Source: Bathynomus jamesi (Eukaryota > Arthropoda > Malacostraca > Isopoda > Cirolanidae). From it: a stretch of DNA of 64,000 nt. Of this stretch, positions 1 through 9,538 are shown piece after piece; positions within the stretch are counted from its first letter, which is position 1; each line of letters begins with the position of its first letter. Below the pieces are notes generated by a model, which did not search any database, was not told the DNA's origin, and saw only the letters and a program-made list of their open reading frames with translations. The translations under genes were made by a program, and so were the position numbers. Where the stretch lies: positions 72,501-136,500 of the forward strand of contig JAJOZX010002363.1 in NCBI GenBank assembly GCA_023014485.1, in the 5' to 3' direction.

Positions 1-196
1 GAATCAGCCAGCTGGCTTAGAAGGAACCAAGGGGGGAGGGTACACCTGAAGGGGAGAGAGAGAGAGTATCGGCCTTTGCTGCCGATTGCAATGGCATGCA
101 ACTTGGAGGCGGAGTTCTCCCCCAAGCTATTTTCCCAAAAGGGTTATACCTAACCTAAGAGGCCTCAAGGGGTTTTCCCAAAGGGCCAGAAAGAGA

Positions 197-232
197 AAGG
201 ACCAGAGGTCCTTGCTCGGCTGGGAGCCGAGC
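197..232 (-). other. Two abutting perfect stem-loops, left arm
   Basis: Mirror of 22994-23029 with both stems preserved base for base, although nearby sequence carries small indels between the arms. Confidence 0.6.
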
Positions 233-262
233 TTGTATGACTCCGTCGTCAGCCTCTCGCTC

Positions 263-269
263 TTTTATA
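263..269 (-). promoter_or_regulatory. Outward-facing TATA box, left arm
   Basis: Mirror copy of the right-arm site (TTTTATA on the plus strand). It would drive transcription leftward out of the window, through the mirrored hairpin pair at 197-232. Confidence 0.5.
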
Positions 270-280
270 GACCTCTAATC

Positions 281-335
281 CGGCTGAGTTGCCAGATAGC
301 GCCATGTATTTAATAGAAGACTGAGTTGCCAGATA
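281..335. repeat. Short tandem copies of a TCTGGCAACTC motif, left arm
   Basis: GAGTTGCCAGATAGC occurs twice about 40 bp apart (around 282-296 and 322-336). The right arm has an extra copy of the same unit (22850-22940). The motif core TATCTGGCAACTC also occurs in the unrelated 41-bp minisatellite at 18690-18800. Confidence 0.6.
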
Positions 336-713
336 GCAATATTTATTAAATTAAACCATATATTAATCAAAATACCACAATATATTTATATGATGGTAGT
401 TAATCAATACAGAATTTCTTTTAATTGTTGGAATTAAGAAGATTCATCTGTTTATTAAATAAATAATTTAAACACACGCTCTTTACACAATAAATCACTT
501 AATTCCTATTTTATTATAAATATCACAATTAAGGCACGAATAACAGTGGGAAAAACGAAAGGAAAAGAAACCTTACGAAGAAAGTTGAAATAAACGACAA
601 TTCAAAACACACGGTCGTCCCCCCTCCTCCCTCATTCCCTCCAAACTTCTCACCCCATTTGTGCTTGTATATATAATAAACGAATGAACAACTCGTGCAC
701 ACAAACACGCGCG

Positions 714-750
714 CACACACGCGCACACACACACACACACACACACACGC
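714..750. repeat. (CA)n microsatellite with CG variants
   Basis: Alternating CA/CG tract. The mirror copy in the right arm (about 22446-22494) is a TG tract of different length. Frames reading through it give only runs of Val-Cys and are not coding. Confidence 0.9.
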
Positions 751-1644
751 CTCTGTACATATCATGTGAATGAAAATCAGAAAAAAAATGCCAAACGTAT
801 ATTAATTTAAATCAAATGAAGCTAAATAATTTAAAACAAATGAATTTTCTCCTTTTGGGAGAATCAATTATTATAAGAAATTAATTATTCAATATAAGAA
901 ATTAATCATTAAGCGCTGTTTTTTTCCTTTCACGAGGAAAGGATTTCCGAGAATCTGGTCAACTCGAAACACAACTCATTCCCCCCAAACTTCTCACCCC
1001 ATCTGTGCTTGTATATATATATATAATAAACGAATTAACAAATTGTGCACGCACACACACGAGGAAACGATTCCCGACTCGAATCACACCTGCTTGCCCA
1101 GAGGTCTTTTTGAAATGACCGCAATTTGACCTTTGTTCCAGTCTACTCGGGATAAACCTCGCTTCACTCCAATTCTTAATTTTGTTGTTGTTATTACTTC
1201 TACAATGAGACACATTCTCGAAGCGAAGAAAATGTTTTATATTTTTATTTACGCGTAATTTGTATGGTGTCATATTCTTAGATAACATCTCTGTTATTGA
1301 AAGATATACACACAATTATATTAAATAATAATCAGCGAAAGAAATAAGGTGGATGAGGTGGGCAAACCTGAAAGTACTAACAATTGAATGTAATTACGTG
1401 TTTTCTGTATAAACGTCTGCAAAAAGAACAGCTCCAGAGTTCATTTACACCATGCGTACACTTATCTCGTGTACACAGTTAGTGGGAAATAAAAACGTAC
1501 CAATGAAACTATAGATTCATTTTGAATTCATTCACACCAGGCGTACACTTATCTCTTTCTTTCTATATATATTATATATATATATATACAGGGTGGGCGG
1601 AAAGTAGCTCCCTATTTTGGATTGGTAAAAAAATACGTATATTA

Positions 1645-4600
1645 CACTGGGGAACAAATTTCAAATTTTTGTCTACTGAATTAGATTTGACAGTTAGTTC
1701 TAGGTAATTTGGGTGCGCTGAGCACGAATTTTTACTCCGTTTTGCTCTATCAGGTCCTGATTTTGCTCAACACCCCTCCTCTTTCGTCGTATTCATAAAA
1801 AGGTTTTTTTCTCAATACTCGCTAAGTCTTTTTGCAGTTACACATTATGCAACTAGGTTTTTATCTAGGTATTTGTACCTATTGTTATGGTATTGTTGTA
1901 TTATGTATATTTTTATATGTAACACCCTAAAAATATTTTTAATTTTGTCATTTTTAACCCATTTTAATATTAGTAAATTAAGCTAAAAAATCATAGAATT
2001 CTAAAATTTTCTCGAGCGTTCCTGTTCTCTGTAGAGTATTCTAGAGGGACAACTAAAATATATAAAAGCGACTCGTTTCCAGAGTTAATCAGTCAATTCA
2101 ATCAGTCAGTCAGTCAGTCAGTCGTTGAGTTAGTTAATTAAGTTTGGGCATTAACATAATTTTGAATTGGCATATGATTTAGTGAGTAATTTTGTCATCG
2201 TGATTTAATATAGTTGATTTAATTAGACGTAATTTATATTGTACCTACTCATCCGTGTTTCTAGTTTAATTTCATAGATTGTAAGTACCTATTTCATAAT
2301 AAGTACCTATTTAAACTAATTTTTGTGTTTATATTTCAGATTTTCTTAAATTTATATGAATTAAGGGCTTTAAATACCTTTACAAATTGGCAGAACAATC
2401 AAGCAATATGTCATCAAGCACTAGAAAGTTCAAATGCAAAAACAACCCTGATTCCTTCTGTTATATATGTGGAAATTTTACACTTCCACATCAACGAGCA
2501 AATATAACTGACTTCGTAAAAAGAGCTTACTTAGCTTATTTTGGCATAAAACTGGGGACCAAGATAAATCGTGGGCTCCACATAAAGCCTGCACTATATA
2601 TGCATTGAAAGACTGCGACATTGGACGAAGGGTTCGGATTCAAAAATACCTTTTGGAGTTCCGATGGTAAGTTTATGATTTCATAAAACTACGTAATTTA
2701 ATCACTAGTATACTGTAACTTACCTAAATGTAATTGTAACTTAGGTACATAAACAAAAATTTACAGAAAATGTTTATAAGAATCTCAAATATTGCATAAG
2801 GTTGAAACACATAGAAATGTTAAATGTTTGGGTGATAACTTTTGATAAAATTCATAAAAACAAGTCTCTCGTCGCTTTTGTTAACGCTTTACAATTTTTT
2901 TTCCATATCAGGTGTGGCGAGAGCCTACTAACCACGAGACCGATTGCTACCTTTGCTTTGTCAAGACTTCGGGCTTCACTAAGAAAAATAAACATGTATC
3001 GAGTACCCAAATTTCGACACCGCGATACGACCTGTGCTACATTCAAATGAGATCCCCATTCCAAAATTTAAGGGTCTGCCAACTCAAGAATTAGTTGAAG
3101 ATGTTCCTGAAAATATTGTTATGCACTTTGAGGAGTCAGACACGATTTTGACCCCAGCGTATTTGAAAGTCAAAACGATCCGCAAAAGTTTAACCAGGCC
3201 GAGTTGAATGATCTTGTAAGGGATCTAAATTTGCCAAAAAGGCTGCGGAAATTTTAGCTTCAAGACTTAAAGAGAAAAACTTGCTTACTTCAAACACATA
3301 CATTTCATTTTACAGAAAAAGAGAAGAAGAACTTGTTAATATTTTAGAACAGATGATAGTTTAGTATATTGCTGCGACATAGTTGGTTTGTTAAAGAAGA
3401 TGGGGGTTGAGTCTTACGATGCAAATGATTGGCGCTTGTTTTTAGACAGTTCGAAAAGAAGTCTTAAGTGTGTGTTGTTGCATAATGGCAATCTATACGG
3501 CTCGATACCGATTGGGCACTCAACAAAATTAAAAGAAAAGTATGAACATATAGAAAAGGTTTTAAATCTTATCAAATATAGGGAGCACGAGTGGATCATA
3601 TGTGTTGACTTAAAAATGGTTAATTTTCTGCTAGGACAACAAGGAGGGTATACTAAATATCCCTGCTTCCTTTGCTTATGGGACAGCAGAGCCAAGGAAG
3701 AACATTATTTCAAACAAATCTGGCCAGCACGAACATCACTTACTGTCGGAGAAAAAAACGTAATTAATCCACCTTTAGTGAGCAGAGATAAAATCATATT
3801 TCCTCCTCTGCATATAAAACTAGGCCTCATTAAACAATATGTAAAAGCTTTAGATACGAACGGCGAGTGTTTCAAATACATAACTTCAAAATTTCCAAGT
3901 TTAAGTTATGAAAAAATCAAGGCGGGAATTTTCGACGGTCCACAAATAAGAACAATGATTAAAGACAGCAATTTTCCTAATGTCATGAATGAACGCGAAA
4001 AAAATGGCTGGTTCTCATTCGTGGACTTGATAGAAAACTTTTTAGGCAATTATAGGGCAGATAACTACGAAGAAATCGTAAAAAAACTTTTAAGGGACTA
4101 CAAAGAGTTAGGTTGCAATATGAGCATAAAAATGCATTTTTTGAATAGCCATCTTGACCAATTTCCAAGTAATTTAGGTGATGTAAGTGACGAACAAGGG
4201 GAGAATTCAATTCCACCAAGATATAAAAATTATGGAGGAACGGTACCAAGGCCGCTGGGATTCCCACATGATGGCTGATTACTGCTGGTGCTTAAAAAGA
4301 GACCTGCCATCAACAAGCAAATACGCTAGAAAGTCTTACAAAAGAAAATTTTTGCCACAGTGAAAGCTTCATATCTGTTTGTTTTTTTATTTTAAGTCAT
4401 TTCTATCGTTATAATGTAATTTTACTGTAGTTTGAACTGCTTGTATTCATGAAACTTGAAAAAAAAATTTAACACATGATTAATTTTTTAGTCCTAATTT
4501 GAAAAATCTGGAAAATGGCACGTAGGCTGTCGACAAGAATCAGGACCTGATAGAGCCAAACCGAGTTGAAATTCGTATTCAGCGCACCCAAATTACCTAG

Positions 4601-4645
4601 AATCAAGTGTCAGATATCATTCAGTAAAATACGTGTTGCCCAGTG
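1645..4645 (+). mobile_element. 3.0-kb DNA transposon, superfamily not assigned, TTA target duplication
   Basis: The ends start CACTGGGGAACAAAT (1645) and finish TGTTGCCCAGTG (4645). A 3-bp TTA is duplicated at 1642-1644 and 4646-4648. The uninterrupted mariner end at 5460-5480 shows the empty site, confirming the boundaries. TIR-like pairing extends about 120 bp inward (1660-1770 against 4530-4620). It carries one spliced transposase-like gene. TTA would suit PIF/Harbinger, but the protein does not look like a Harbinger transposase to me. Confidence 0.8.
2408..4363 (+). pseudogene. Transposase-like protein of the 3.0-kb element
   Basis: The first ATG at 2408 (MSSSTRKFKC) opens a Cys-rich N-terminus with a CYICGNF zinc-ligand pair and a later AC-x2-C pair. 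A GT-AG intron spans 2667-2911, and joining the exons continues the protein (PM/VWREP). The large open stretch 3388-4278 contains WRLFLDSSKRSLK, CVDLKMVNFLLGQQGGYTK, CFLCLWDSR and LGCNMSIKMHFLNSHLDQFP, then SDEQGE. This block belongs to a family I know from many invertebrate genomes as an unnamed, probably DDE-type transposase. Frameshifts near 2555, 2600, 3020 and 4200 make it a pseudogene. The frame after 4200 runs to a TGA at 4361. Confidence 0.7.
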
Positions 4646-4648
4646 TTA

Positions 4649-5464
4649 TCCATTTATTTCAGAAGAAATAATATGGAAAGGTAGGCATACATGGTAGGTT
4701 TTCTCTAAAATTCAATGTGGGCTCCAACTCTTTCCACCAGCTTCTGGAGCCGCCCAGGAATGGCGTCCACTGACTTTAGCAGGAACTCCGGCGGGATGGA
4801 GGACATGACTTCCCGAATTCGGTCCTCCAGTTCTTCCAATGTCCTCGGTTTGGTGCGGTAGACTTCTTCCTTTACCCACCCCCAAAGAAAGAAGTCGCAC
4901 GGTTACCGCTGAAAAACGGCAGAATCGGTTCAGTGTAACGGTGTGGTGTGGTATGACCTCAGATCAGGTTGTGGGCCCGTTCCTTCTGCGCAACACCATG
5001 AATGCTGAGCGGTACCTTGCTATGTTGCGAAACGAGGTCTGGCCGGTTGTCAGCACATGGGAGAACATCGACGATCTGATATTTATGCAAGATGGCGCCC
5101 CTCCGCACTTCGCTCTTGTTGTCCGTGAGTGGCTGGATGCCCACTTCCCTGGGCGTTGGATGGGTCGTCGTGGTCCACATCAATGGCCAGCCAGGAGCCC
5201 CGACTTGACACCGTGCGACTTCTTTCTTTGGGGGTGGGTAAAGGAAGAAGTCTACCGCACCAAACCGAGGACATTGGAAGAACTGGAGGACCGAATTCGG
5301 GAAGTCATGTCCTCCATCCCGCCGGAGTTCCTGCTAAAGTCAGTGGACGCCATTCCTGGGCGGCTCCAGAAGCTGGTGGAAAGAGTTGGAGCCCACATTG
5401 AATTTTAGAGAAAACCTACCATGTATGCCTACCTTTTCATATTATTTCTTCTGAAATAAATGGA
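4649..5464. repeat. Inverted duplication of mariner 3' half (foldback)
   Basis: Arms 4649-4903 and 5210-5464 (255 bp each) pair around a 306-bp loop. The left arm is an inverted copy of the transposase 3' end plus its untranslated tail. This replaces the expected 5' half of the mariner gene. Confidence 0.9.
4903..5408 (+). pseudogene. Mariner-type transposase, C-terminal half
   Basis: This reading frame encodes the second part of a mariner-family DDE transposase, which cuts and joins transposon ends. Visible are the FMQDGAPPHF segment with the second catalytic Asp and the SPDLTPCDFFLWG block with the third acidic position, followed by a normal C-terminus. The N-terminal helix-turn-helix half is absent. 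The open frame extends upstream to 4839, but that extension is only antisense of the inverted 3' copy, so I start the homologous region at the hairpin junction (4903). Confidence 0.8.
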
Positions 5465-5529
5465 TAATATACGTATTTTTTTACCAATCCAAAATAGGGA
5501 GCTACTTTCCGCCCACCCTGTATATATAT

Positions 5530-5724
5530 GTATGTATATATATATAGAAAGAAAGAGAGAGGTTTATTCATTCTTTTAAAATAAATAAAGGAATGGATAT
5601 ATAATATATATATATATAGGGTGGTACAAATTACAGAAGTAATAATAATTAACTCTTTCTCGCCGAATTGGAAAGCTTTTCACTTCGCCTTAGACCCACA
5701 GTTTAACGTGGAAACCGAATGCTC

Positions 5725-5786
<62 letters not shown>

Positions 5787-5855
5787 AGAAAGAGAGAGAG
5801 TTTTGTTCATTCTTTTAAAATAAATAAAGGAATGGATATATATATACAGTAATAT

Positions 5856-5917
<62 letters not shown>

Positions 5918-5935
5918 GGTACAAATTACAGTAGT
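5530..5935. repeat. Tandem duplication bounded by (TA)n, left arm only
   Basis: A unit of about 300 bp, containing TTTAAAATAAATAAAGGAAT, a (TA)n tract and GGGTGGTACAAATTACAG, occurs twice here and once in the right arm (about 21420-21600). The copies are flanked and joined by (AT)n runs at 5733-5782 and 5850-5912, so slippage or unequal exchange is likely. Confidence 0.75.
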
Positions 5936-5989
5936 AATAATAATTAACTCTTTCTCGCCGAATTGGAAAGCTTTTCACTCCGCCTTAGA

Positions 5990-6895
5990 CCCACAGTTTA
6001 ACGTGGATTCAGAAATACATCTCGTCAGGGAATGATTGCTCACTATTTCATCAAGATAATTAAAGCTCATATACAGGACCTGCATTGTCTATAAGATCTG
6101 TGGCGCGTGCAGCCTTCAGAAGCTGTGATCTGTTCTGTGGATCAGTTCAAGAAATACATCTCGTCAGGGAGTCGTTGCTCATCATAATTTCAACATAACA
6201 GGAACATTTGATTATTGATCCGGGGGTAGTATGACCGCAAAACATGCACGATTTTTCTCTTTAGTAATAATAACAACTAGCTCTTCTGTGAATCAGTTCA
6301 AGAAATACATCTCGTCAGGGAGTCGTTGCTCACTCTTCCACATTTCAACATAACAGGAACATTTGATTATTGAACCGGATTTAAAATAACAGGATCATTT
6401 GATGTGTGGGTAGCATGACCGCAAAACATGCTAATGCACGATTTTTCTCTTTAGTAATAATAACAACTAGCTCTTCCCCGAATTGTAACAACGGTTAAGG
6501 TTTTCACTCCGCCTTAGACCCACAGTTTAACGTGGAAACCGAATGCTCTTTTCTTTTTAAAAATATAATTAAAGGAATGGATATATTATAATTTCTTTAT
6601 TATAAAATGTGGAACATGCAGTCTTCAGAAGATGTGAACAGCTGTTCTGTGGATCAGTTCAAGAAATACATCTCGTCAGGGAGTCGTTGCTCATCATAAT
6701 TTCAACATAACAGGAACATTTGATTATTGATCCGAGGGTAGTATGACAGCAAAACATGCACGATTTTTCTCTTTAGTAATAATAACAACTAGCTCTTCTG
6801 TGGATCAGTTCAAGAAATACATCTCGTCAGGGAGTCGTTGCTCACTCTTCCACATCATAATTTCAACATAACAGGAACGTTTGATTATTAGCCAG
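5990..6895 (+). repeat. Repeat cluster partly derived from a LINE 3' end, left arm
   Basis: At least five copies of AAATACATCTCGTCAGGGA spaced 150-360 bp apart, each with satellite blocks such as TTTCAACATAACAGGAACAT and ACTAGCTCTTC. The strips before each copy (for example 6085-6160 and 6600-6680) read like the end of a non-LTR reverse transcriptase: WNMQSSEDVNSCSVDQFKK resembles WNSLPSEVVNSSSVDHFKK of the LINE fragment at 35511-36030. So a truncated LINE tail seems to have been captured and amplified. Confidence 0.65.
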
Positions 6896-6949
6896 TTGGC
6901 ATAGAAGGCGTAAATGGCTTGTTCATGTTGAGTAAATTTGAATATACAA

Positions 6950-7059
6950 ATACATTTGAATATACATTGAATATACATTTGAATGATCAATAATAATAGA
7001 AATATGAACGAGGAATATGCATATAATCATATATCCGTCAATATAACAGTACAGGAGAA

Positions 7060-7096
<37 letters not shown>

Positions 7097-7490
7097 ACAC
7101 ACACACACACAATTATGGACATATATAGAAAATAAATATACATTTGAATGATCAATAATAATAATAGAAATATGAACGAGGAATATGCATAGAATCAAAA
7201 AATATACACACACACGCACACACACACACACACACCACACAATTATGGAGATATATAGAAAATAAATATACATTTGAATGATCAATAATAATATAAATAT
7301 GAACGAGGAATATGCATATAATCAAAAAAATATACACACACACACACACACACACACGCACGCACACACGCAATTATGGAGATATATAGAAATAAATATA
7401 CATTTGAATGATCAATAATAATAGAAATATGAACGAGGAATATGCATATAATCCTTCAATATAACAGTACAGGAGAAATATCACACAAAT
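6950..7490. repeat. VNTR with internal (CA)n, left arm
   Basis: Units of roughly 120-165 bp repeat about four times. Each holds ATACATTTGAATGATCAATA, then GAACGAGGAATATGCATA, then a (CA)n tract. The right arm has about three units (18170-18560). Apparent ORFs here are runs of Cys-Val and are rejected. Confidence 0.85.
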
Positions 7491-7533
7491 ATGTTAAATA
7501 TATAAATACATTTCACTTTTTTTTCAAAATACT

Positions 7534-7555
7534 AAACTCGCACTTAATCGAGTTT
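7534..7555 (-). other. Stem-loop after ORF F, left arm
   Basis: Mirror of the 7-bp perfect stem at 18095-18116. It lies 63 bp beyond the end of ORF F. Confidence 0.4.
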
Positions 7556-7617
7556 ACAATTACATCATTATTGCTCTGCATTACGCAGTATATGCGGTTT
7601 AATAATATTTCACCGCT

Positions 7618-7863
7618 TTAAGTATAGGGAAACCTGTACTCGATATGAAGGGCTTTCATATCGTTCAGTACTATTTTTGTTCCCACTTTACATCCGGTCG
7701 GTAAGTCATCTTTAAATACCTCTAGAATACAATCAAAAGCACGCACAAAGAGTTCATCGTTAGCTACATTATTAAACACAAGTTTATAAACACGCTTTTC
7801 CAATCGAGGGTTTATTTCTACCGACCCGAGCTTTTCACTCGTGAACTCGTCTTCACTCAACAT
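7618..7863 (-). CDS. ORF F, left-arm copy (unknown protein, 81 aa)
   Basis: Intact copy of the right-arm ORF at 17787-18032. The two differ at 2 of 246 bases, giving Glu instead of Asp in the CILEVFKDD segment and Ile instead of Thr in GTKIVLND; both changes alter the protein. The start overlaps the end of ORF E by 11 bases, as in the other arm. Confidence 0.6.
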   Translation of the reverse strand: MLSEDEFTSEKLGSVEINPRLEKRVYKLVFNNVANDELFVRAFDCILEVFKDDLPTGCKVGTKIVLNDMKALHIEYRFPYT

Positions 7864-8572
7864 ATCGGCAATTGAAATAATCTTCTAAATCGTTACGACA
7901 ACTGCTCGTTATATAAAGAAATAGTTCTTCAGGGTGAACGGTGTAGGTGAGCTCAGCCTTGTACCGATCAATTGCTTTGTACCAAAGTTCATGGTATTTC
8001 AAAGAGTCTAAACTTTTTAAATAAACGTCCATCTCTAGACCATTCTCACCTTGTTCAGCCCTACACTCGGTAAACCCATCGAGCAGAGCGGTGTATGCGT
8101 ATTCAAGTACTGTATCAAAATAAAGCATATCCGTAACACGCGCGTCTAATATAGGTTTCAGCTTGCGGAATCCAACGATTTCAAACATTCTGTCGGGGAT
8201 GAAACGGTTTCGCGTAGGAACAAGAGCGTTATTATCAGAAGCATTCTTCCACATCAGCCGTATATCAATGCATGGCCGATCGTTATTTATACACAACGTA
8301 CATACAACGGCGTATGAGGGTGCGTCACTAATCTGCTCTCTTCTTGTACCTACGTTAGCAGGTATTTTATAACGATCTTCACTCCACTTCTCAACTATCA
8401 CGAAGATTCTATTCATCTCCTCGACACTTAAATAAACCCGTTTGTTTGTTTTTCTACATTCCGTTTCCAGTACATAGCTAACGGTACCGGATTTACGCCT
8501 GAACACGCGCAACGATTTCGTCACGGACACATCGTACGAGGCGTTGAGAATGCTGCTCAAAGGAAGTTCCAT
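7853..8572 (-). CDS. ORF E, left-arm copy (unknown protein, 239 aa)
   Basis: Intact copy of 17078-17797. The protein differs from the right-arm copy at one residue (NRFIPDRMFE here, NRFILDRMFE there). The first ATG is at 8572. An in-frame extension upstream to about 8605 has no ATG. Confidence 0.65.
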   Translation of the reverse strand: MELPLSSILNASYDVSVTKSLRVFRRKSGTVSYVLETECRKTNKRVYLSVEEMNRIFVIVEKWSEDRYKIPANVGTRREQISDAPSYAVVCTLCINNDRPCIDIRLMWKNASDNNALVPTRNRFIPDRMFEIVGFRKLKPILDARVTDMLYFDTVLEYAYTALLDGFTECRAEQGENGLEMDVYLKSLDSLKYHELWYKAIDRYKAELTYTVHPEELFLYITSSCRNDLEDYFNCRYVE

Positions 8573-8601
8573 CGTATTCGAGGAGCGCGCGTCCACTCGG
8601 T

Positions 8602-8862
8602 TCAAGCTCTGAGATAACTATGAGCCGTGTGAGGCACGCAGGTAGGCAGGAACGGTTCGATGGGCGGCTGACTCGATGATACGTGAATGGGCTTGTTCGA
8701 ACTCGTATGATCAGCGAGTCGCACCATAATCAACGTGTGCGGCGAATTGTTGTACATATTGGGTAGGTGTTTTTCCGGTACAAGAATTAATTTCGGTTTT
8801 ATCACTACCAGACTACGCACCAGACAGTTTCCCTCAGGATAATTTTCACGAACTAGGCACAT
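8602..8862 (-). CDS. ORF D, left-arm copy (unknown protein, 86 aa)
   Basis: Intact mirror of 16788-17048 with no amino-acid difference seen. It starts 14 bp after the end of ORF C. Confidence 0.55.
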   Translation of the reverse strand: MCLVRENYPEGNCLVRSLVVIKPKLILVPEKHLPNMYNNSPHTLIMVRLADHTSSNKPIHVSSSQPPIEPFLPTCVPHTAHSYLRA

Positions 8863-8876
8863 TTTATAATGTTTTA

Positions 8877-9065
8877 CTAAACATCTTCACACTCCGGCGC
8901 ACTGTTTGAGAGGAACATATGCTCATATTTTTCCTTTCTGCCCAGCAAACGATACTCGTCTCTAAAGTCTGCTAAAAACTCACGCAGGGCACTAGCCACA
9001 ACCTCACTACGAGCCTCATCATGATATACATTAATATAGTGATAAAAATACTTAAGATTGTCCAT
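8877..9065 (-). CDS. ORF C, left-arm copy (unknown protein, 62 aa)
   Basis: Intact mirror of 16585-16773 with an identical protein. The frame is open further upstream, but the first ATG is at 9065 (MDNLKYFYHY). Confidence 0.5.
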   Translation of the reverse strand: MDNLKYFYHYINVYHDEARSEVVASALREFLADFRDEYRLLGRKEKYEHMFLSNSAPECEDV

Positions 9066-9257
9066 GATGACGACATTTACATTTTCAACCGAAGTGTACG
9101 AGTTAACAATAGACACATCAATGATTATATTCAAGACATATATATTTAAAAACACGTGATAAATAAGTTAACAATTGAAATTATGTTAACACAAGAAATA
9201 ACAGAAAACACAAGAAAAAACAAATGCATAGATTTGGTGATCACAAACAACAGTAAC

Positions 9258-9419
9258 CTAATACTTTAAAGAAAGCATTCTATTAAATACTTTTAGCCTA
9301 CGTTCACGAATTAATACCGGTTTTAAAATAGATTCGAGACGAAGACCGTCTGGACTGATTTTATAGAAATTCAAGGATTCCAAGTTGATCACTAGAGAAG
9401 TTATGTAGTCATCTTCCAT
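9258..9419 (-). CDS. ORF B, left-arm copy (unknown protein, 53 aa)
   Basis: Mirror of 16230-16391, open from MEDDYITSLV to the same stop. A one-base difference in a poly-T run lies between B and C, outside both frames. Confidence 0.4.
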   Translation of the reverse strand: MEDDYITSLVINLESLNFYKISPDGLRLESILKPVLIRERRLKVFNRMLSLKY

Positions 9420-9538
9420 GCTGCAAAATCTCGTCGTTTGCCTGTCTGCTCAGAACACCGACAAGAGGTAAGATCGAATCCACATCAACACAAAATTTTA
9501 GTCGCTAAAATAACAGCCTGAGCATTGTTCATGTTCTA

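Larger units (their letters stand above)
1589..5520 (+). mobile_element. Mariner-like transposon, rearranged and interrupted
   Basis: Terminal inverted repeats start CAGGGTGGGCGGAAAGTAGC at 1589 and end with its complement at 5520, flanked by TA (1587-1588 and 5521-5522). The right arm lacks the element at the matching site. Inside lie a second transposon (1645-4645, inserted in the left TIR) and a rearranged transposase region in which the 3' half has been duplicated in inverted orientation. The element cannot be autonomous. Confidence 0.85.

Noticed and set aside
529..765. Open frames rich in Cys-Val or His-Thr across (CA)n tracts (also 6923-7373, 18276-18557, 15360-15545, 36019-36080)
   Set aside because: They are open only because dinucleotide repeats contain no stops; lengths differ between the two palindrome arms.
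8163..8372. 69-aa frame antisense to ORF E (and mirror 17278-17487)
   Set aside because: Shadow of ORF E; no start context or relative, and lies wholly inside the better supported gene.
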